Assembly: GCF_000425505.1 (NCBI RefSeq)
Contig: NZ_AUDO01000007.1
Coordinates: 1-64,000 of the forward strand
Direction of reading: 5' to 3'
DNA length: 64,000 nt
Source: Flavobacterium frigidarium DSM 17623
Lineage (GTDB): Bacteria; Bacteroidota; Bacteroidia; Flavobacteriales; Flavobacteriaceae
Shown: piece by piece, positions 1 through 8,662 of the stretch
How the letters are laid out: the number at the start of each line of letters is the position of its first letter
Numbering within the stretch: the first letter of the stretch is position 1
The notes under the pieces: model-generated
The model's input: the letters and a program-made list of their open reading frames with translations, nothing else
Told to the model about the DNA's origin: nothing
The model's database searches: none
Translations under genes and position numbers: made by a program

Positions 1-278
1 CTCTTTACATCTGAGGGATTGACAACTAGTACATTCCAACCCAAATTTAAAAAATATCGTGCTGCAGAGAAGCCACAGCAACCCGCTTCATAAACTAAAT
101 CAACGTCGTGATCTGGAAATGTTCGCTCCACATATAGATACAAATCCTCTGCATTTGAAGGCATAGAATAAGTCTTGTGAAAAAACAAATCTGTTTGGAT
201 AGAAACTGTCCAGCTTTTTTTGTGAATATCTAAACCAATGAATATCTTTGGTTTAGAAAAGGCATCTTGTAATTGCAT
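1..278 (-). CDS. IS110-family recombinase, N-terminal fragment (runs off the left edge)
   Basis: The minus strand from an ATG at 278 encodes MQLQDAFSKPKIFIGLDIHK and continues in frame to the window edge, giving 92 codons. The segment FIGLDIHKKSWTVSI is the first strand of the RuvC-like DEDD catalytic domain of IS110 recombinases, with the first acidic residue in GLDIH. YEAGCCGFSAARYFLNLGW followed by VLVVNPSDV is the conserved EAG/NPxxV stretch of the same domain, carrying the second acidic residue. The remaining DEDD residues and the C-terminal Tnp domain with its catalytic serine lie outside the window. The reading frame is open, so the gene may be intact. Confidence 0.85.
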   Translation of the reverse strand, partial: MQLQDAFSKPKIFIGLDIHKKSWTVSIQTDLFFHKTYSMPSNAEDLYLYVERTFPDHDVDLVYEAGCCGFSAARYFLNLGWNVLVVNPSDVK

Positions 279-299
279 AATCTTCGTTTTTAGTACTCT

Positions 300-550
300 C
301 AAAGTTATGCTTTTACATTGATGCTTTGAGCTAGCTGGAACTTAGTGGAATTATCGTTTCGCATCCAGTTTTCGTTAAGCCGAAAATTGAAGGGTTATAA
401 ACTTCCAGCCATCTGAAATAAGAAACGCATAAAATACAAAATATCAAACAAGGATAAAAAATACCATGGCTTGCAATTTATAGTATTCTAAGTGGTTGTA
501 AGATGTCATAGTTTCTTGGCAAAGCACATGTTATGCATTCGACTTAGAAA
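300..550 (-). ncRNA. Candidate IS110 bridge RNA / non-coding end
   Basis: This stretch lies directly upstream of the recombinase start, where IS110-group elements encode their bridge RNA. It contains a short hairpin (TTTTCG 369-374 with CGAAAA 381-386) inside a longer-range pairing of GCTGGAA (334-340) with TTCCAGC (403-409). No protein-coding frame is evident. The position and fold fit a bridge RNA, but the target- and donor-binding loops cannot be assigned without the other end of the element. Confidence 0.4.
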
Positions 551-588
551 CGTTATTAAAACCTAAAACTTAATATAAGCTCCAGATT

Positions 589-1059
589 ATGATGAAAAGT
601 ACCAGTTTAAAAATTAAAATGATCCTATTTACTATATTAGCGGCTGTGTTATCTTGCAAAGAGAAGCCGGCACAGGAGCATAAGAATCTAAAAGAAGTGA
701 AGAGTCTTTCTAACAAACAAGTTGAAACAACAATACTTCCCACAGTAAATATTAAAGACAATGACAAGCTACTATCTCCCGCATTAATCAAAGTGAATTC
801 TCAGGGAGTATGGTTTGCTAACGAAGGCTCCCTAGGTTACATAAAGTTGTTAGATGAGCTGGGTAACGAAATTGCAACTACCTTTTTATCGACAAATGAA
901 AATTGGATGAAGGAAGGGTCGGTTAACTTTTCTGCCAACTTGATATTTGATGCCAAAGGTAGCAAGGTTGGTACACTCGTAATTCACAACGACCCCGGTT
1001 CAGGAGATGGCGATGAAGCTGGCGAGAAAATTAGTTTTACAATTCCAGTAACTTTTTAA
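589..1059 (+). CDS. Gmad2-domain lipoprotein
   Basis: A 156-residue exported lipoprotein. A hydrophobic stretch ends in a lipobox (AAVLSC), which predicts lipidation of the Cys near residue 23. Residues about 60-155 look like the Gmad2 immunoglobulin-like domain: the LLSPALIKVNSQGVWFANEG start, a central LLDELGNEIATTFLST and a final FTIPVTF strand are typical. Gmad2 domains were named from spore germination proteins but are widespread in cell-surface lipoproteins, and no reaction is known for them. Two ATG codons lie in tandem at 589 and 592. The gene sits alone next to the IS110 end, and the convergent LysR gene ends 2 bases beyond its stop. Confidence 0.75.
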   Translation: MMKSTSLKIKMILFTILAAVLSCKEKPAQEHKNLKEVKSLSNKQVETTILPTVNIKDNDKLLSPALIKVNSQGVWFANEGSLGYIKLLDELGNEIATTFLSTNENWMKEGSVNFSANLIFDAKGSKVGTLVIHNDPGSGDGDEAGEKISFTIPVTF

Positions 1060-1060
1060 A

Positions 1061-1939
1061 TCATAACAGTTTCAAAAAGTCTTTTAGCAAAGGATTCCCA
1101 TTTTTTTTATTCCATATTATAGAAAGTTTTGTTTTTTGAACTATTGTATCTAATTCTATAAACTTAATTCTGTAACCCGATTTTTTCGCCAGAGATTTTG
1201 GAACAATCGAAATACCAAAATTATTCTCTACCAGCTTAAAAATAGAGCTTGAATGTATGGTGTTGTGAGAAATTATGGGAGTGAAATTACAATCATCAAA
1301 AATCTGCATTACTTTTTCATAATATGAGGCGCTATATTTAGCGTCAAATAGTATAAAAGACTCTTCTCTAAATTGAGCTATGCTTTCAAAATTGTGCTCA
1401 TTAATAGGATGATGTTTTGGTAAAACCAAGCAAAAATTCTCATCTAATATTGTCTTTATTTCTAAGGTGAGAGGCACTCTTTCTAATCTAACAAAACCAA
1501 TATCTAAAGACAGTGACACTAAGTCTTCAATCTGCTTTTGATTGTCAATTTCTTTCAAATCAAATAGAATATCTGGATTTTTATCTTCAAATTTCAATAG
1601 CAAATTCGGAATCACATCTTGCATGGCTGAACCTACATAACCTATCTTCAACTCCCCTTTTTTGCCATCATGAATTAATTTGGCATTAGTTAAGGTGCTG
1701 TCTATAACCCTCAGTTGTTGTGTGAATTCAGTTTTCAAATATTCCCCTACAGTAGTCAATACTACCTTTCTATTGTGCCTTTCAAAAAGTATAATGCCTA
1801 GCTCCTCCTCAAGCAGCTTTATTTGCCTGCTCAATCCTGGCTGCGAAATAAATAATTTCTCGGCTGCTTTTCTAAAATGCAACTCTTCTGCAACAGCAAG
1901 AAAGTAACGCATGTGCCTTAACTCTATTTGATAACTCAT
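1061..1939 (-). CDS. LysR-family transcriptional regulator, divergent from hutH
   Basis: A 292-residue LysR-type regulator of normal family length. Residues about 5-64 form the winged helix-turn-helix: LRHMRYFLAVAEELHFRKAA, then the SQPGLSRQIKLLEEELG recognition region and LFERHNRKV wing. Residues about 90-290 form the periplasmic-binding-like co-inducer domain, opening with LKIGYVGSAMQ. It is transcribed away from hutH with only about 80 bases between the two start codons, the usual arrangement for a LysR protein that controls its divergent neighbour and itself. Control of histidine use is therefore inferred from position; the inducer (urocanate would be a natural candidate) is not shown by the sequence. 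Confidence 0.85.
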   Translation of the reverse strand: MSYQIELRHMRYFLAVAEELHFRKAAEKLFISQPGLSRQIKLLEEELGIILFERHNRKVVLTTVGEYLKTEFTQQLRVIDSTLTNAKLIHDGKKGELKIGYVGSAMQDVIPNLLLKFEDKNPDILFDLKEIDNQKQIEDLVSLSLDIGFVRLERVPLTLEIKTILDENFCLVLPKHHPINEHNFESIAQFREESFILFDAKYSASYYEKVMQIFDDCNFTPIISHNTIHSSSIFKLVENNFGISIVPKSLAKKSGYRIKFIELDTIVQKTKLSIIWNKKNGNPLLKDFLKLL

Positions 1940-1975
1940 AGTTCTTAATTGGTTATGTAATTGATATCATAAAGC

Positions 1976-1999
1976 ATCAAAAGTAACCATAACTTTGAT
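1976..1999. promoter_or_regulatory. Candidate LysR operator between regulator and hutH
   Basis: In the short divergent region an imperfect dyad, ATCAAAAGT (1976-1984) and ACTTTGAT (1992-1999), is separated by seven bases. It has the T-rich/A-rich inverted form usual for LysR sites. A TGATATCA palindrome lies just beside it near 1962-1969. The assignment rests on position and symmetry only. Confidence 0.4.
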
Positions 2000-2021
2000 A
2001 AAACTAAAATTACTACAAGAG

Positions 2022-3518
2022 ATGTTTAAATACGGAATAGATATACTGACATTAAAAAGCGTCAACGAGATAGCAAACGGCACTTTAAAAGCAATAATTA
2101 ATGATGAAGCTAGAGCTAAAATCAATTCTTGTCGAAATAAAGTAGAGACAATTATTAAAAGTGACAAAGTGGTTTATGGAATCAATACAGGTTTTGGTCC
2201 CTTGTGCGATGTCCAAATCACCGAAAGCGAAACGAGCTTATTACAAAAAAACCTTTTAATTACTCACGCTGTGGGTGTGGGTGAAAATATTGACAAGCAG
2301 CTTTCTAAGATTATGATGATTTGTAAGGTACATGCTCTCTGTCAAGGATTTTCTGGCGTTAGATTTGAGCTTATCGAACGCATTATTTATTTTATAGAAA
2401 ATGATTTATTACCCACAGTTCCCAAGCAAGGATCTGTAGGTGCCTCTGGAGATTTGGCACCGCTATCCCATTTATTTTTACCTTTAATTGGTGAAGGAGA
2501 TTTCTGGATTAATGACGAAATCGTTCCTGCAAAAGGAGTACTGCTACAGCACAAAATTAAGCCGCTTGAACTGCAAGCTAAAGAAGGTTTAGGTTTAATT
2601 AATGGAACGCAGTTCATACTCGCTCACACAATTACCGGGCTTCTCAAAATGAACTATTTACTTGATTTAGCTGATGTTGCAGGTGCTATGAGTATCGAAG
2701 GGTACAAAGGAAGCTCCTCCCCTTTTAGAGAAGAATTACATCAAATACGACCGTTTAAAGGAAGTATTCACGTAGCATCAAGAATGCGAGCGTTATTTGA
2801 AGGTTCTCAAAATATTGCTTCTCACGAAAATTGCGAACGTGTTCAAGATCCTTATTCTATGCGTTGTATACCGCAAGTTCATGGTGCTTCTAGAAACGCT
2901 TTTTACCATTTATTAGAATTAGCTGAGATCGAAATGAACTCGGTGACAGACAATCCAATAGTGCTAAGTGAAACCGAAGCTATATCTGGTGGAAATTTTC
3001 ATGGCCAGCCGCTAGCAATGGCATTAGATTATTGTTCGATTGCCGCTTCAGAACTTGGAAATATAGCCGACAGGCGTTGTTATTTATTAATCGAAGGTAA
3101 ATACGGTTTACCCCGTTTATTAACAAAGGCTGGTGGATTGAATTCGGGATTTATGATTCCGCAATATACGACTGCAGCCTTAGTGACAGAAAACAAGTCC
3201 CTCTGCTTCCCTCCTTCTGCAGACAGTATTCCCACTTCTTTAGGTCAAGAAGATCACGTTTCTATGGGGAGTATTTCTGGTCGAAAACTAAACCAAATCT
3301 TAGAAAATTTAGAAAAAATACTGGCCATAGAGTTAATGTATGCTGCTCAGGCAATGGAATTTAGACGTCCTAACACCTTTTCTGAAATAATCGAAAAAAA
3401 TCATGCTATCATAAGAGATAAAGTGGATAAGCTAGAAGATGACAGACTCCTAAAAGACGATATAAATAACATGATTCAATTAGTAAAAAACGAAAAATTA
3501 ATTGTAAAAGTAAATTAG
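2022..3518 (+). CDS. hutH: Histidine ammonia-lyase
   Basis: Converts L-histidine to urocanate and ammonia, the first step of histidine breakdown. The 498-residue protein has the lyase signature GSVGASGDLAPLSH, whose Ala-Ser-Gly at 141-143 cyclises to the MIO electrophile. That position matches characterised HutH enzymes and supports the ATG at 2022; an in-frame TTG at 1995 would add nine residues and is less likely. YGINTGFG (about 52-59) and the C-terminal SADSIPTSLGQEDHVSMG active-site region are also present. It opens the hutHUI operon, with hutU starting three bases after its stop, and is divergent from a LysR regulator that probably controls it. Confidence 0.97.
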   Translation: MFKYGIDILTLKSVNEIANGTLKAIINDEARAKINSCRNKVETIIKSDKVVYGINTGFGPLCDVQITESETSLLQKNLLITHAVGVGENIDKQLSKIMMICKVHALCQGFSGVRFELIERIIYFIENDLLPTVPKQGSVGASGDLAPLSHLFLPLIGEGDFWINDEIVPAKGVLLQHKIKPLELQAKEGLGLINGTQFILAHTITGLLKMNYLLDLADVAGAMSIEGYKGSSSPFREELHQIRPFKGSIHVASRMRALFEGSQNIASHENCERVQDPYSMRCIPQVHGASRNAFYHLLELAEIEMNSVTDNPIVLSETEAISGGNFHGQPLAMALDYCSIAASELGNIADRRCYLLIEGKYGLPRLLTKAGGLNSGFMIPQYTTAALVTENKSLCFPPSADSIPTSLGQEDHVSMGSISGRKLNQILENLEKILAIELMYAAQAMEFRRPNTFSEIIEKNHAIIRDKVDKLEDDRLLKDDINNMIQLVKNEKLIVKVN

Positions 3519-3520
3519 TT

Positions 3521-5518
3521 ATGACTTTTAAAGAACAAATCTTACAAGGCATTCCAAGCACTTTGCCTGCAGTAAAAGGCTATCCTGAAGATGCAAATAG
3601 AGCGCCTAAAAGAAAAGATATTTTATCTCTTGAAGAAAAACAGCTAGCTATTAGAAACGCATTACGCTATTTTCCCAAAGAATGGCATCCAGAGTTAGCT
3701 ACCGAATTTGCTAATGAGTTAAAGGAATTTGGTCGAATATACATGTATCGATTCAAACCAGACTATGACATATATGCTAGAGGAATTGCAGAGTATCCTG
3801 CAATAACACAACAAGCAGCAGCACTAATGTTGATGATTCAAAACAACTTGAATCCAGTAGTGGCCCAACATCCAGAAGAATTAATAACCTACGGTGGTAA
3901 TGGTGCTGTTTTTCAAAATTGGGCACAATACCTAATTGTTATGCAGTATCTAGCCATCATGACAGAAGAGCAAACTTTGCATTTATATTCTGGACATCCT
4001 ATGGGGCTGTTTCCTTCTAGTAAAAATGCACCAAGAGTTGTAGTGACTAACGGAATGATGATTCCTAATTACTCCAAGCCTAATGACTGGGAAAAATTCA
4101 ATGCTCTTGGAGTAACACAATACGGGCAAATGACAGCAGGTTCTTTCATGTACATTGGACCACAAGGAATTGTTCATGGAACTACAATTACAGTGATGAA
4201 CGCATTCAGGAAAATCTTGAAAAAAGACGAAAACCCGAATGGAAAAATATTCTTAACGGCAGGTTTGGGTGGTATGAGTGGCGCCCAACCAAAAGCGGGT
4301 AATATTGCTGGCTGTATCACCATTTGTGCAGAGGTGAATGCAAAAGCGGCTACAAAAAGACACGAACAAGGTTGGGTCGATGTTCTAATTGAGGATATCG
4401 ATGAATTAGTAAAACGAACGCTAGAAGCCAAGAAAAACAATGAAGTAGTTTCAATCGCATTTATAGGAAATGTGATTGATGTTTGGGAAAAATTTGATCA
4501 AGAGAAAATTTTTATCCACATTGGATCTGATCAGACCTCTCTTCATATTCCTTGGACCGGCGGCTATTATCCTGCAGGTTTGTCTTACGAAGAATCGAAC
4601 GTACTGATTAAAGAGAATCCGGAATTATTCAAAGAGAAAGTCCAAGAATCTTTGAGGCGACACGCCAACTCTATTAATAATCACACTAAAAAAGGAACTT
4701 ATTTTTTTGACTATGGTAACGCTTTTTTATTAGAAGCGTCTCGTGCAGGTGCAGCTGTTATGGCGGAAAATAACATTGATTTCAAATATCCTTCTTATGT
4801 ACAGGATATTTTAGGTCCTATGTGCTTTGATTATGGTTTTGGACCGTTTAGATGGGTTTGTGCTTCGGGGAATAGTGATGATTTAGATAAAACAGATGCC
4901 ATCGCTGCCACAGTTTTAAAAGAATTGATGCAAAAATCTCCTGAAGAAATCAAATTGCAAATGCAAGACAATATCACTTGGATTCAAGATGCAAAAGCGA
5001 ATAAAATGGTTGTTGGATCGCAAGCAAGAATTCTCTATGCCGATGCAGAAGGTAGAATTGCAATTGCAAAAGCATTTAATGATGCTATAGCAAAAGGAGA
5101 AATTGGACCCGTGATTTTAGGTAGAGATCACCACGATGTCAGCGGAACAGATTCACCATTTAGAGAGACATCTAATATTTATGACGGAAGTAAATTTACT
5201 GCAGATATGGCTATTCACAATGTAATTGGGGACAGTTTTAGAGGTGCTACATGGGTTTCTATTCATAATGGTGGCGGTGTGGGCTGGGGTGAAGTGATCA
5301 ATGGTGGTTTTGGTATGCTACTCGACGGAACAACCGAGGCGGAAGAAAAATTGAAAAACATGCTTTTTTATGATGTTAACAATGGACTCGCAAGAAGAAG
5401 CTGGGCTAGAAATGATGAGGCTATTTTTGCTATTAAAAGAGAAATGGCTCGAACACCTAACCTTAAAGTGACATTGCCTAATTTAGTAGAAGATAACCTT
5501 TTAAAAGACTTATTTTAA
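3521..5518 (+). CDS. hutU: Urocanate hydratase, long form
   Basis: Hydrates urocanate to imidazolone propionate using tightly bound NAD+. At 665 residues it is about 110 longer than the common bacterial enzyme (about 550-560) and close in length to animal urocanase. The N-terminal region from TFKEQILQGIPSTLPAVKGY through PKRKDILSLEEKQLAIRNAL also resembles that long form. The family core is clear: YGGNGAVFQNWAQYL, GLGGMSGAQPKAGNIAG near residue 248, and a C-terminal GRDHHDVSGTDSPFRETS and NGGGVGWGEVINGGFG. It sits between hutH (2-base gap) and hutI (stop and start overlap in TAATG), so translational coupling is likely. Confidence 0.97.
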   Translation: MTFKEQILQGIPSTLPAVKGYPEDANRAPKRKDILSLEEKQLAIRNALRYFPKEWHPELATEFANELKEFGRIYMYRFKPDYDIYARGIAEYPAITQQAAALMLMIQNNLNPVVAQHPEELITYGGNGAVFQNWAQYLIVMQYLAIMTEEQTLHLYSGHPMGLFPSSKNAPRVVVTNGMMIPNYSKPNDWEKFNALGVTQYGQMTAGSFMYIGPQGIVHGTTITVMNAFRKILKKDENPNGKIFLTAGLGGMSGAQPKAGNIAGCITICAEVNAKAATKRHEQGWVDVLIEDIDELVKRTLEAKKNNEVVSIAFIGNVIDVWEKFDQEKIFIHIGSDQTSLHIPWTGGYYPAGLSYEESNVLIKENPELFKEKVQESLRRHANSINNHTKKGTYFFDYGNAFLLEASRAGAAVMAENNIDFKYPSYVQDILGPMCFDYGFGPFRWVCASGNSDDLDKTDAIAATVLKELMQKSPEEIKLQMQDNITWIQDAKANKMVVGSQARILYADAEGRIAIAKAFNDAIAKGEIGPVILGRDHHDVSGTDSPFRETSNIYDGSKFTADMAIHNVIGDSFRGATWVSIHNGGGVGWGEVINGGFGMLLDGTTEAEEKLKNMLFYDVNNGLARRSWARNDEAIFAIKREMARTPNLKVTLPNLVEDNLLKDLF

Positions 5519-6756
5519 TGAATGTATTATTTGTAAATATTAAGGAATTACTGCAGGTAAGAGAAAATACAGTAGGCTTTCTTTCAGGGAAAGAAATGGG
5601 TCAGTTACCTACTCTTAAAGATGCTTTTTTACTAGTTAAAGATGGGTTGATAGCTGACTTTGGAATAATGAAGGAATGCCCCAAAGTAGATATAGAAACA
5701 GTTGATGCCACTGGCAGAATGTTGCTTCCTTCTTGGTGTGACTCACACACCCACTTAGTTTATGCTGGGAACAGAGAGAATGAATTTGTAGATAGAATAA
5801 ACGGACTCTCCTATGCTGAGATTGCTGATAACGGTGGTGGTATTTTAAATTCGGCTAAAAGGTTACAGGAAATTACCGAAAGCGAATTGTATAATCAAAG
5901 TAAAAAACGCTTAGAGGAAATTATTCATTTGGGTACTGGCGCTGTTGAAATTAAGTCAGGCTATGGTTTAACTAAAGACGCCGAGCTAAAAATGCTACGT
6001 GTCATTAAAAAGTTGAAGGAAAATTATCCTATCGAAATAAAAGCTACATTTCTTGGTGCACATGCGGTACCTGCTGAATATAAAAATGATAAGGAAGGGT
6101 ATTTGCACATGCTGATCACTGATATTTTACCTACAATTGAAAAAGAAAATTTAGCTGATTTTATAGATGTTTTTTGTGAAACTGGATATTTTTCAGTGGA
6201 TGATACGCAGTTGATTTTAGAGGCTGGTAAAAAACACGGACTTCAAGGTAAAATTCACGTGAATCAATTTAACGCTATTGGTGGAATTCAAGTTGGAGTT
6301 GCTAACGAAGTTTTATCTGTAGACCACTTAGAAGTAATGAGAAACGAAGATATTGAAGATTTGAAGAACACCCGTACAATGCCGGTCGCATTACCTAGCT
6401 GCTCTTACTTTTTAAGTATTCCTTACACACCGGCTAGAAAAATGATTGATGCAGGATTACCGCTGGCATTAGCCACTGATTATAACCCAGGCTCTACTCC
6501 TTCTGGTAATATGAATTTTGTTATTGCTACCGCCTGTGTAAAAATGAAAATGACTCCTGAGGAAGCTATTAATGCAGCAACAATTAACGGCGCATATGCA
6601 ATGAATGTACTAGATAAAGTGGGATCTATAACTAAGGGGAAATTAGCAAACTTAATACTGACTAAAGAAATAAACTCGTATAATTTTATACCATATTCTT
6701 TCGGTAATCATTGTATCGAAAAAGTATACTTAAAAGGACAAGAATTTGAAAAATGA
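5518..6756 (+). CDS. hutI: Imidazolonepropionase
   Basis: Hydrolyses imidazolone propionate to N-formimino-glutamate, the third histidine-degradation step. The 412-residue amidohydrolase shows the metal-binding HxH in CDSHTHLVYAGNREN (H77, H79), the substrate-contact region EIKSGYGLT near residue 142, GAHAVPAEY, a further metal His in KIHVNQFNAIGG, and the metal Asp in ALATDYNPGSTPSGN. Its ATG overlaps the hutU stop by one base. The last step (formiminoglutamase, HutG, or the HutF/HutG route) is not encoded next to it or elsewhere in the window, so the pathway must be finished by a gene elsewhere. Confidence 0.97.
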   Translation: MNVLFVNIKELLQVRENTVGFLSGKEMGQLPTLKDAFLLVKDGLIADFGIMKECPKVDIETVDATGRMLLPSWCDSHTHLVYAGNRENEFVDRINGLSYAEIADNGGGILNSAKRLQEITESELYNQSKKRLEEIIHLGTGAVEIKSGYGLTKDAELKMLRVIKKLKENYPIEIKATFLGAHAVPAEYKNDKEGYLHMLITDILPTIEKENLADFIDVFCETGYFSVDDTQLILEAGKKHGLQGKIHVNQFNAIGGIQVGVANEVLSVDHLEVMRNEDIEDLKNTRTMPVALPSCSYFLSIPYTPARKMIDAGLPLALATDYNPGSTPSGNMNFVIATACVKMKMTPEEAINAATINGAYAMNVLDKVGSITKGKLANLILTKEINSYNFIPYSFGNHCIEKVYLKGQEFEK

Positions 6757-7064
6757 TACTATAAAAAAAATTGTAACCAATTGATATAATTACAATTGAA
6801 ACAAAATATATAAAGTAATTATTTGAGTTTAAAATGAAATTTATTATTGCGAATTAAAATTGAGTTTCGAAGTTTAATTAAAAGACTATTAGTAAAAATC
6901 CAAATGCTTTTTGCACCTTTATTTCAATCGAAGTATACTATGTTTTAATCTAAATTAATGTGAGTTTGTGATGTTGTTTTGAGAGCTTTGGCTACAACGT
7001 GAAGCTACTTTATTGCATACGTTAAAGGTTTGCTTATATCTGCAATTTTGCTTTTGTTATGCTT

Positions 7065-7072
7065 TAAATTTG
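7065..7072 (+). promoter_or_regulatory. -7 promoter element TAAATTTG upstream of the hydrolase gene
   Basis: TAAATTTG matches the Bacteroidota -7 consensus TAnnTTTG and lies 25 bases before the ATG at 7098. The upstream TTG element is poorly spaced (about 14 bases), so the promoter is only moderately supported. The rest of the 341-base gap after hutI (6757-7097) is AT-rich with no recognisable gene; no clear terminator follows hutI. Confidence 0.5.
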
Positions 7073-7097
7073 TGTGATAAACATTAAATAAAAAATC

Positions 7098-7640
7098 ATG
7101 AGTAAAGCATTAATTATAATAGATATACAAAATGACTATTTCGAAAATGGTGCAATGGAGTTGGTACAGCCACTTCAAGCAAGTGAAAACGCAAAGCTTA
7201 TTTTAACTAATTTTAGAGAAAAAGGATTAGAGGTTGTACACGTTCAGCACCTATCTTTATCACCTCAAGCCACTTTTTTTCTTCCTAATACAAAAGGTCA
7301 AGAAATACATGAAAGTGTAGTACCGTTACCATCTGAAAAACTAATCGTGAAGAATTACCCGAATAGTTTTAGAGATACTGATTTATTCTCTTATTTAAAA
7401 TCTAAAGAGATTACTGAGATTGTATTTGTTGGTATGATGACGCACATGTGCATTGATGCCACCGTGAGAGCGGCAAAAGATTACGGATTTGACTGTACCG
7501 TTATCGCAGATGCTACAGCAACACGAGCACTAGAAATTTATGGTCAAAGTGTTGACGCCGCAAGTGTTCAAACAAGTTTTTTAGCTGGTCTTAGCTTTTT
7601 CTATTCTAAAATTATAAGTACTGCTGAATCTCTCAAATAA
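7098..7640 (+). CDS. Isochorismatase-family cysteine hydrolase
   Basis: A 180-residue cytoplasmic hydrolase of the isochorismatase/nicotinamidase superfamily. The Asp-Lys-Cys triad is visible as D9 in IIIDIQNDYF, K85 in IVKNYPNSF and C118 in GMMTHMCIDATVRAAKDYGF. The family cleaves amides or vinyl ethers and the substrate cannot be read from the sequence. The GMMTHMCID block is typical of the broad, uncharacterised branch rather than of PncA nicotinamidases. It has its own candidate promoter and a terminator, so it is probably a single-gene unit unrelated to the hut operon. Confidence 0.9.
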   Translation: MSKALIIIDIQNDYFENGAMELVQPLQASENAKLILTNFREKGLEVVHVQHLSLSPQATFFLPNTKGQEIHESVVPLPSEKLIVKNYPNSFRDTDLFSYLKSKEITEIVFVGMMTHMCIDATVRAAKDYGFDCTVIADATATRALEIYGQSVDAASVQTSFLAGLSFFYSKIISTAESLK

Positions 7641-7650
7641 ATCAACAAAA

Positions 7651-7696
7651 AAAAAACCACAGCTATAAACTTTAATTCATAGCCGTGGTTTTTTTA
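7651..7696 (+). terminator. Rho-independent terminator after the hydrolase gene
   Basis: AACCACAGCTAT (7655-7666) pairs with ATAGCCGTGGTT (7679-7690) with one mismatch. It is preceded by a run of A and followed by a run of T. Confidence 0.85.
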
Positions 7697-7775
7697 TGCA
7701 ACTTACTTTTTAAAATTGCGCTTCTTATTTCTCTTATACCTTAAATTTGATTTAACGCCCCAGAAATGAAGCGGC

Positions 7776-7898
7776 AGCCCCGATAATTTACTGGCTTATT
7801 TTTACTAATAGTAGAGAGCGACTGAAAGAAGCTCCTCTAGTATTTTGTAAAAATTGACTGGAAATAGAGGGCTATAGCAGAATACTGGAATAGGCGCC
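7776..7898 (+). repeat. Possible degenerate copy of a dispersed hairpin repeat
   Basis: The stretch begins AGCCCCGAT and ends ACTGGAATAGGCGCC, resembling the ends of the clearer repeat at 38105-38193. In between, TTTTTAC (7799-7805) pairs with GTAAAAA (7847-7853) around a TAGAGAGC/GCTCCTCTA stem. The match is weak outside the ends. It lies in the gap between two convergent genes. Confidence 0.35.
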
Positions 7899-7933
7899 AA
7901 AAAACCATTCTAATTATTTAAAAGCACTAAATG

Positions 7934-8215
7934 TTATGTAATTTTCACGATTCTATTAATAGGAATTCCAACACCTTTTTTTAGCACTACGCTTTCATCG
8001 GTAAGCGCCCATACTGTAGTCTCGACCATTTTTTTAGAAATTTCATCTTCAAAATAGATTTGGATTTTCGAATGCTCTAAATTCCCCAATGATAAGGCTC
8101 TTTTTAATTCGGTTGTTCTTTGATCAATTGCTTTATCGTCATTTAAAATTTCGCTGTGAGGGAATTTTAAGTCGGCTATATTTTCTTTTTCTATGATTTG
8201 AAATTGAGTGTCCAT
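7934..8215 (-). CDS. Conserved hypothetical protein, about 93 residues
   Basis: A small soluble protein without a signal peptide or membrane segment. The most likely start is the ATG at 8215 (MDTQFQIIEKENIADLKFPH); a longer frame reaches 8257. The C-terminal half, VETTVWALTDESVVLKKGVGIPINRIVKI, looks like short beta-strands and ends in a motif reminiscent of small Flavobacteria-specific proteins of unknown role. No catalytic residues are apparent. It faces the isochorismatase gene across a repeat-like gap, and 447 bases of AT-rich DNA separate it from the next plus-strand gene. Confidence 0.6.
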   Translation of the reverse strand: MDTQFQIIEKENIADLKFPHSEILNDDKAIDQRTTELKRALSLGNLEHSKIQIYFEDEISKKMVETTVWALTDESVVLKKGVGIPINRIVKIT

Positions 8216-8615
8216 ACTGTAGTATTTAATATTAATTGAAACTATAAGAGTGATCAAAATTGCTTGTAAACGCCTATCATCACTCTAACAAATATAAAAT
8301 AGATTTTTTATATTTATGATTTTTATTCAACATTTTAACAGCAATTTCACCTAACTAATTCCTAATCTTATTCTACATCAAGAATTTACTATTTAGTATG
8401 ATAAAATCTATTCAGCAACGAATTAAATAGTTTGATTTTATTAAAAGCTACTACCTTTATAATCAACACACTTACTAATTCGATTCACTAGAAATGTACT
8501 TATATTTGAAAATCTCAGCTGATAAAATAGAAATACCAGCAATGAAAACTACTTCTTATTTATTTAAGCGTTTTTTTTAACTTGAATATAACACAATATC
8601 AAAGTGTATATTTTA

Positions 8616-8642
8616 TTGCCTGACTTGCTTTTCTTATTTTTG
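8616..8642 (+). promoter_or_regulatory. Promoter of the DUF6503 lipoprotein gene
   Basis: TTG (8616-8618) is followed after 16 bases by TATTTTTG (8635-8642), close to the Bacteroidota consensus TTG-N17-23-TAnnTTTG, 20 bases before the ATG at 8663. Another -7-like TATATTTG lies at 8501-8508 without a partner. Nothing else was recognised in the gap 8216-8662. Confidence 0.55.
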
Positions 8643-8662
8643 GAACAATAAAAAAAACAAGT

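Larger units (their letters stand above)
1..550 (-). mobile_element. IS110-family insertion sequence, truncated by the window edge
   Basis: The left edge carries the N-terminal part of an IS110-type recombinase on the minus strand, followed upstream by about 300 bases of non-coding DNA before the next gene. IS110 elements lack terminal inverted repeats and keep a long non-coding end that encodes the bridge RNA guiding target choice. The outer boundary cannot be fixed from one copy, so the right limit given here is only an estimate. The rest of the element lies outside the window. Confidence 0.6.
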
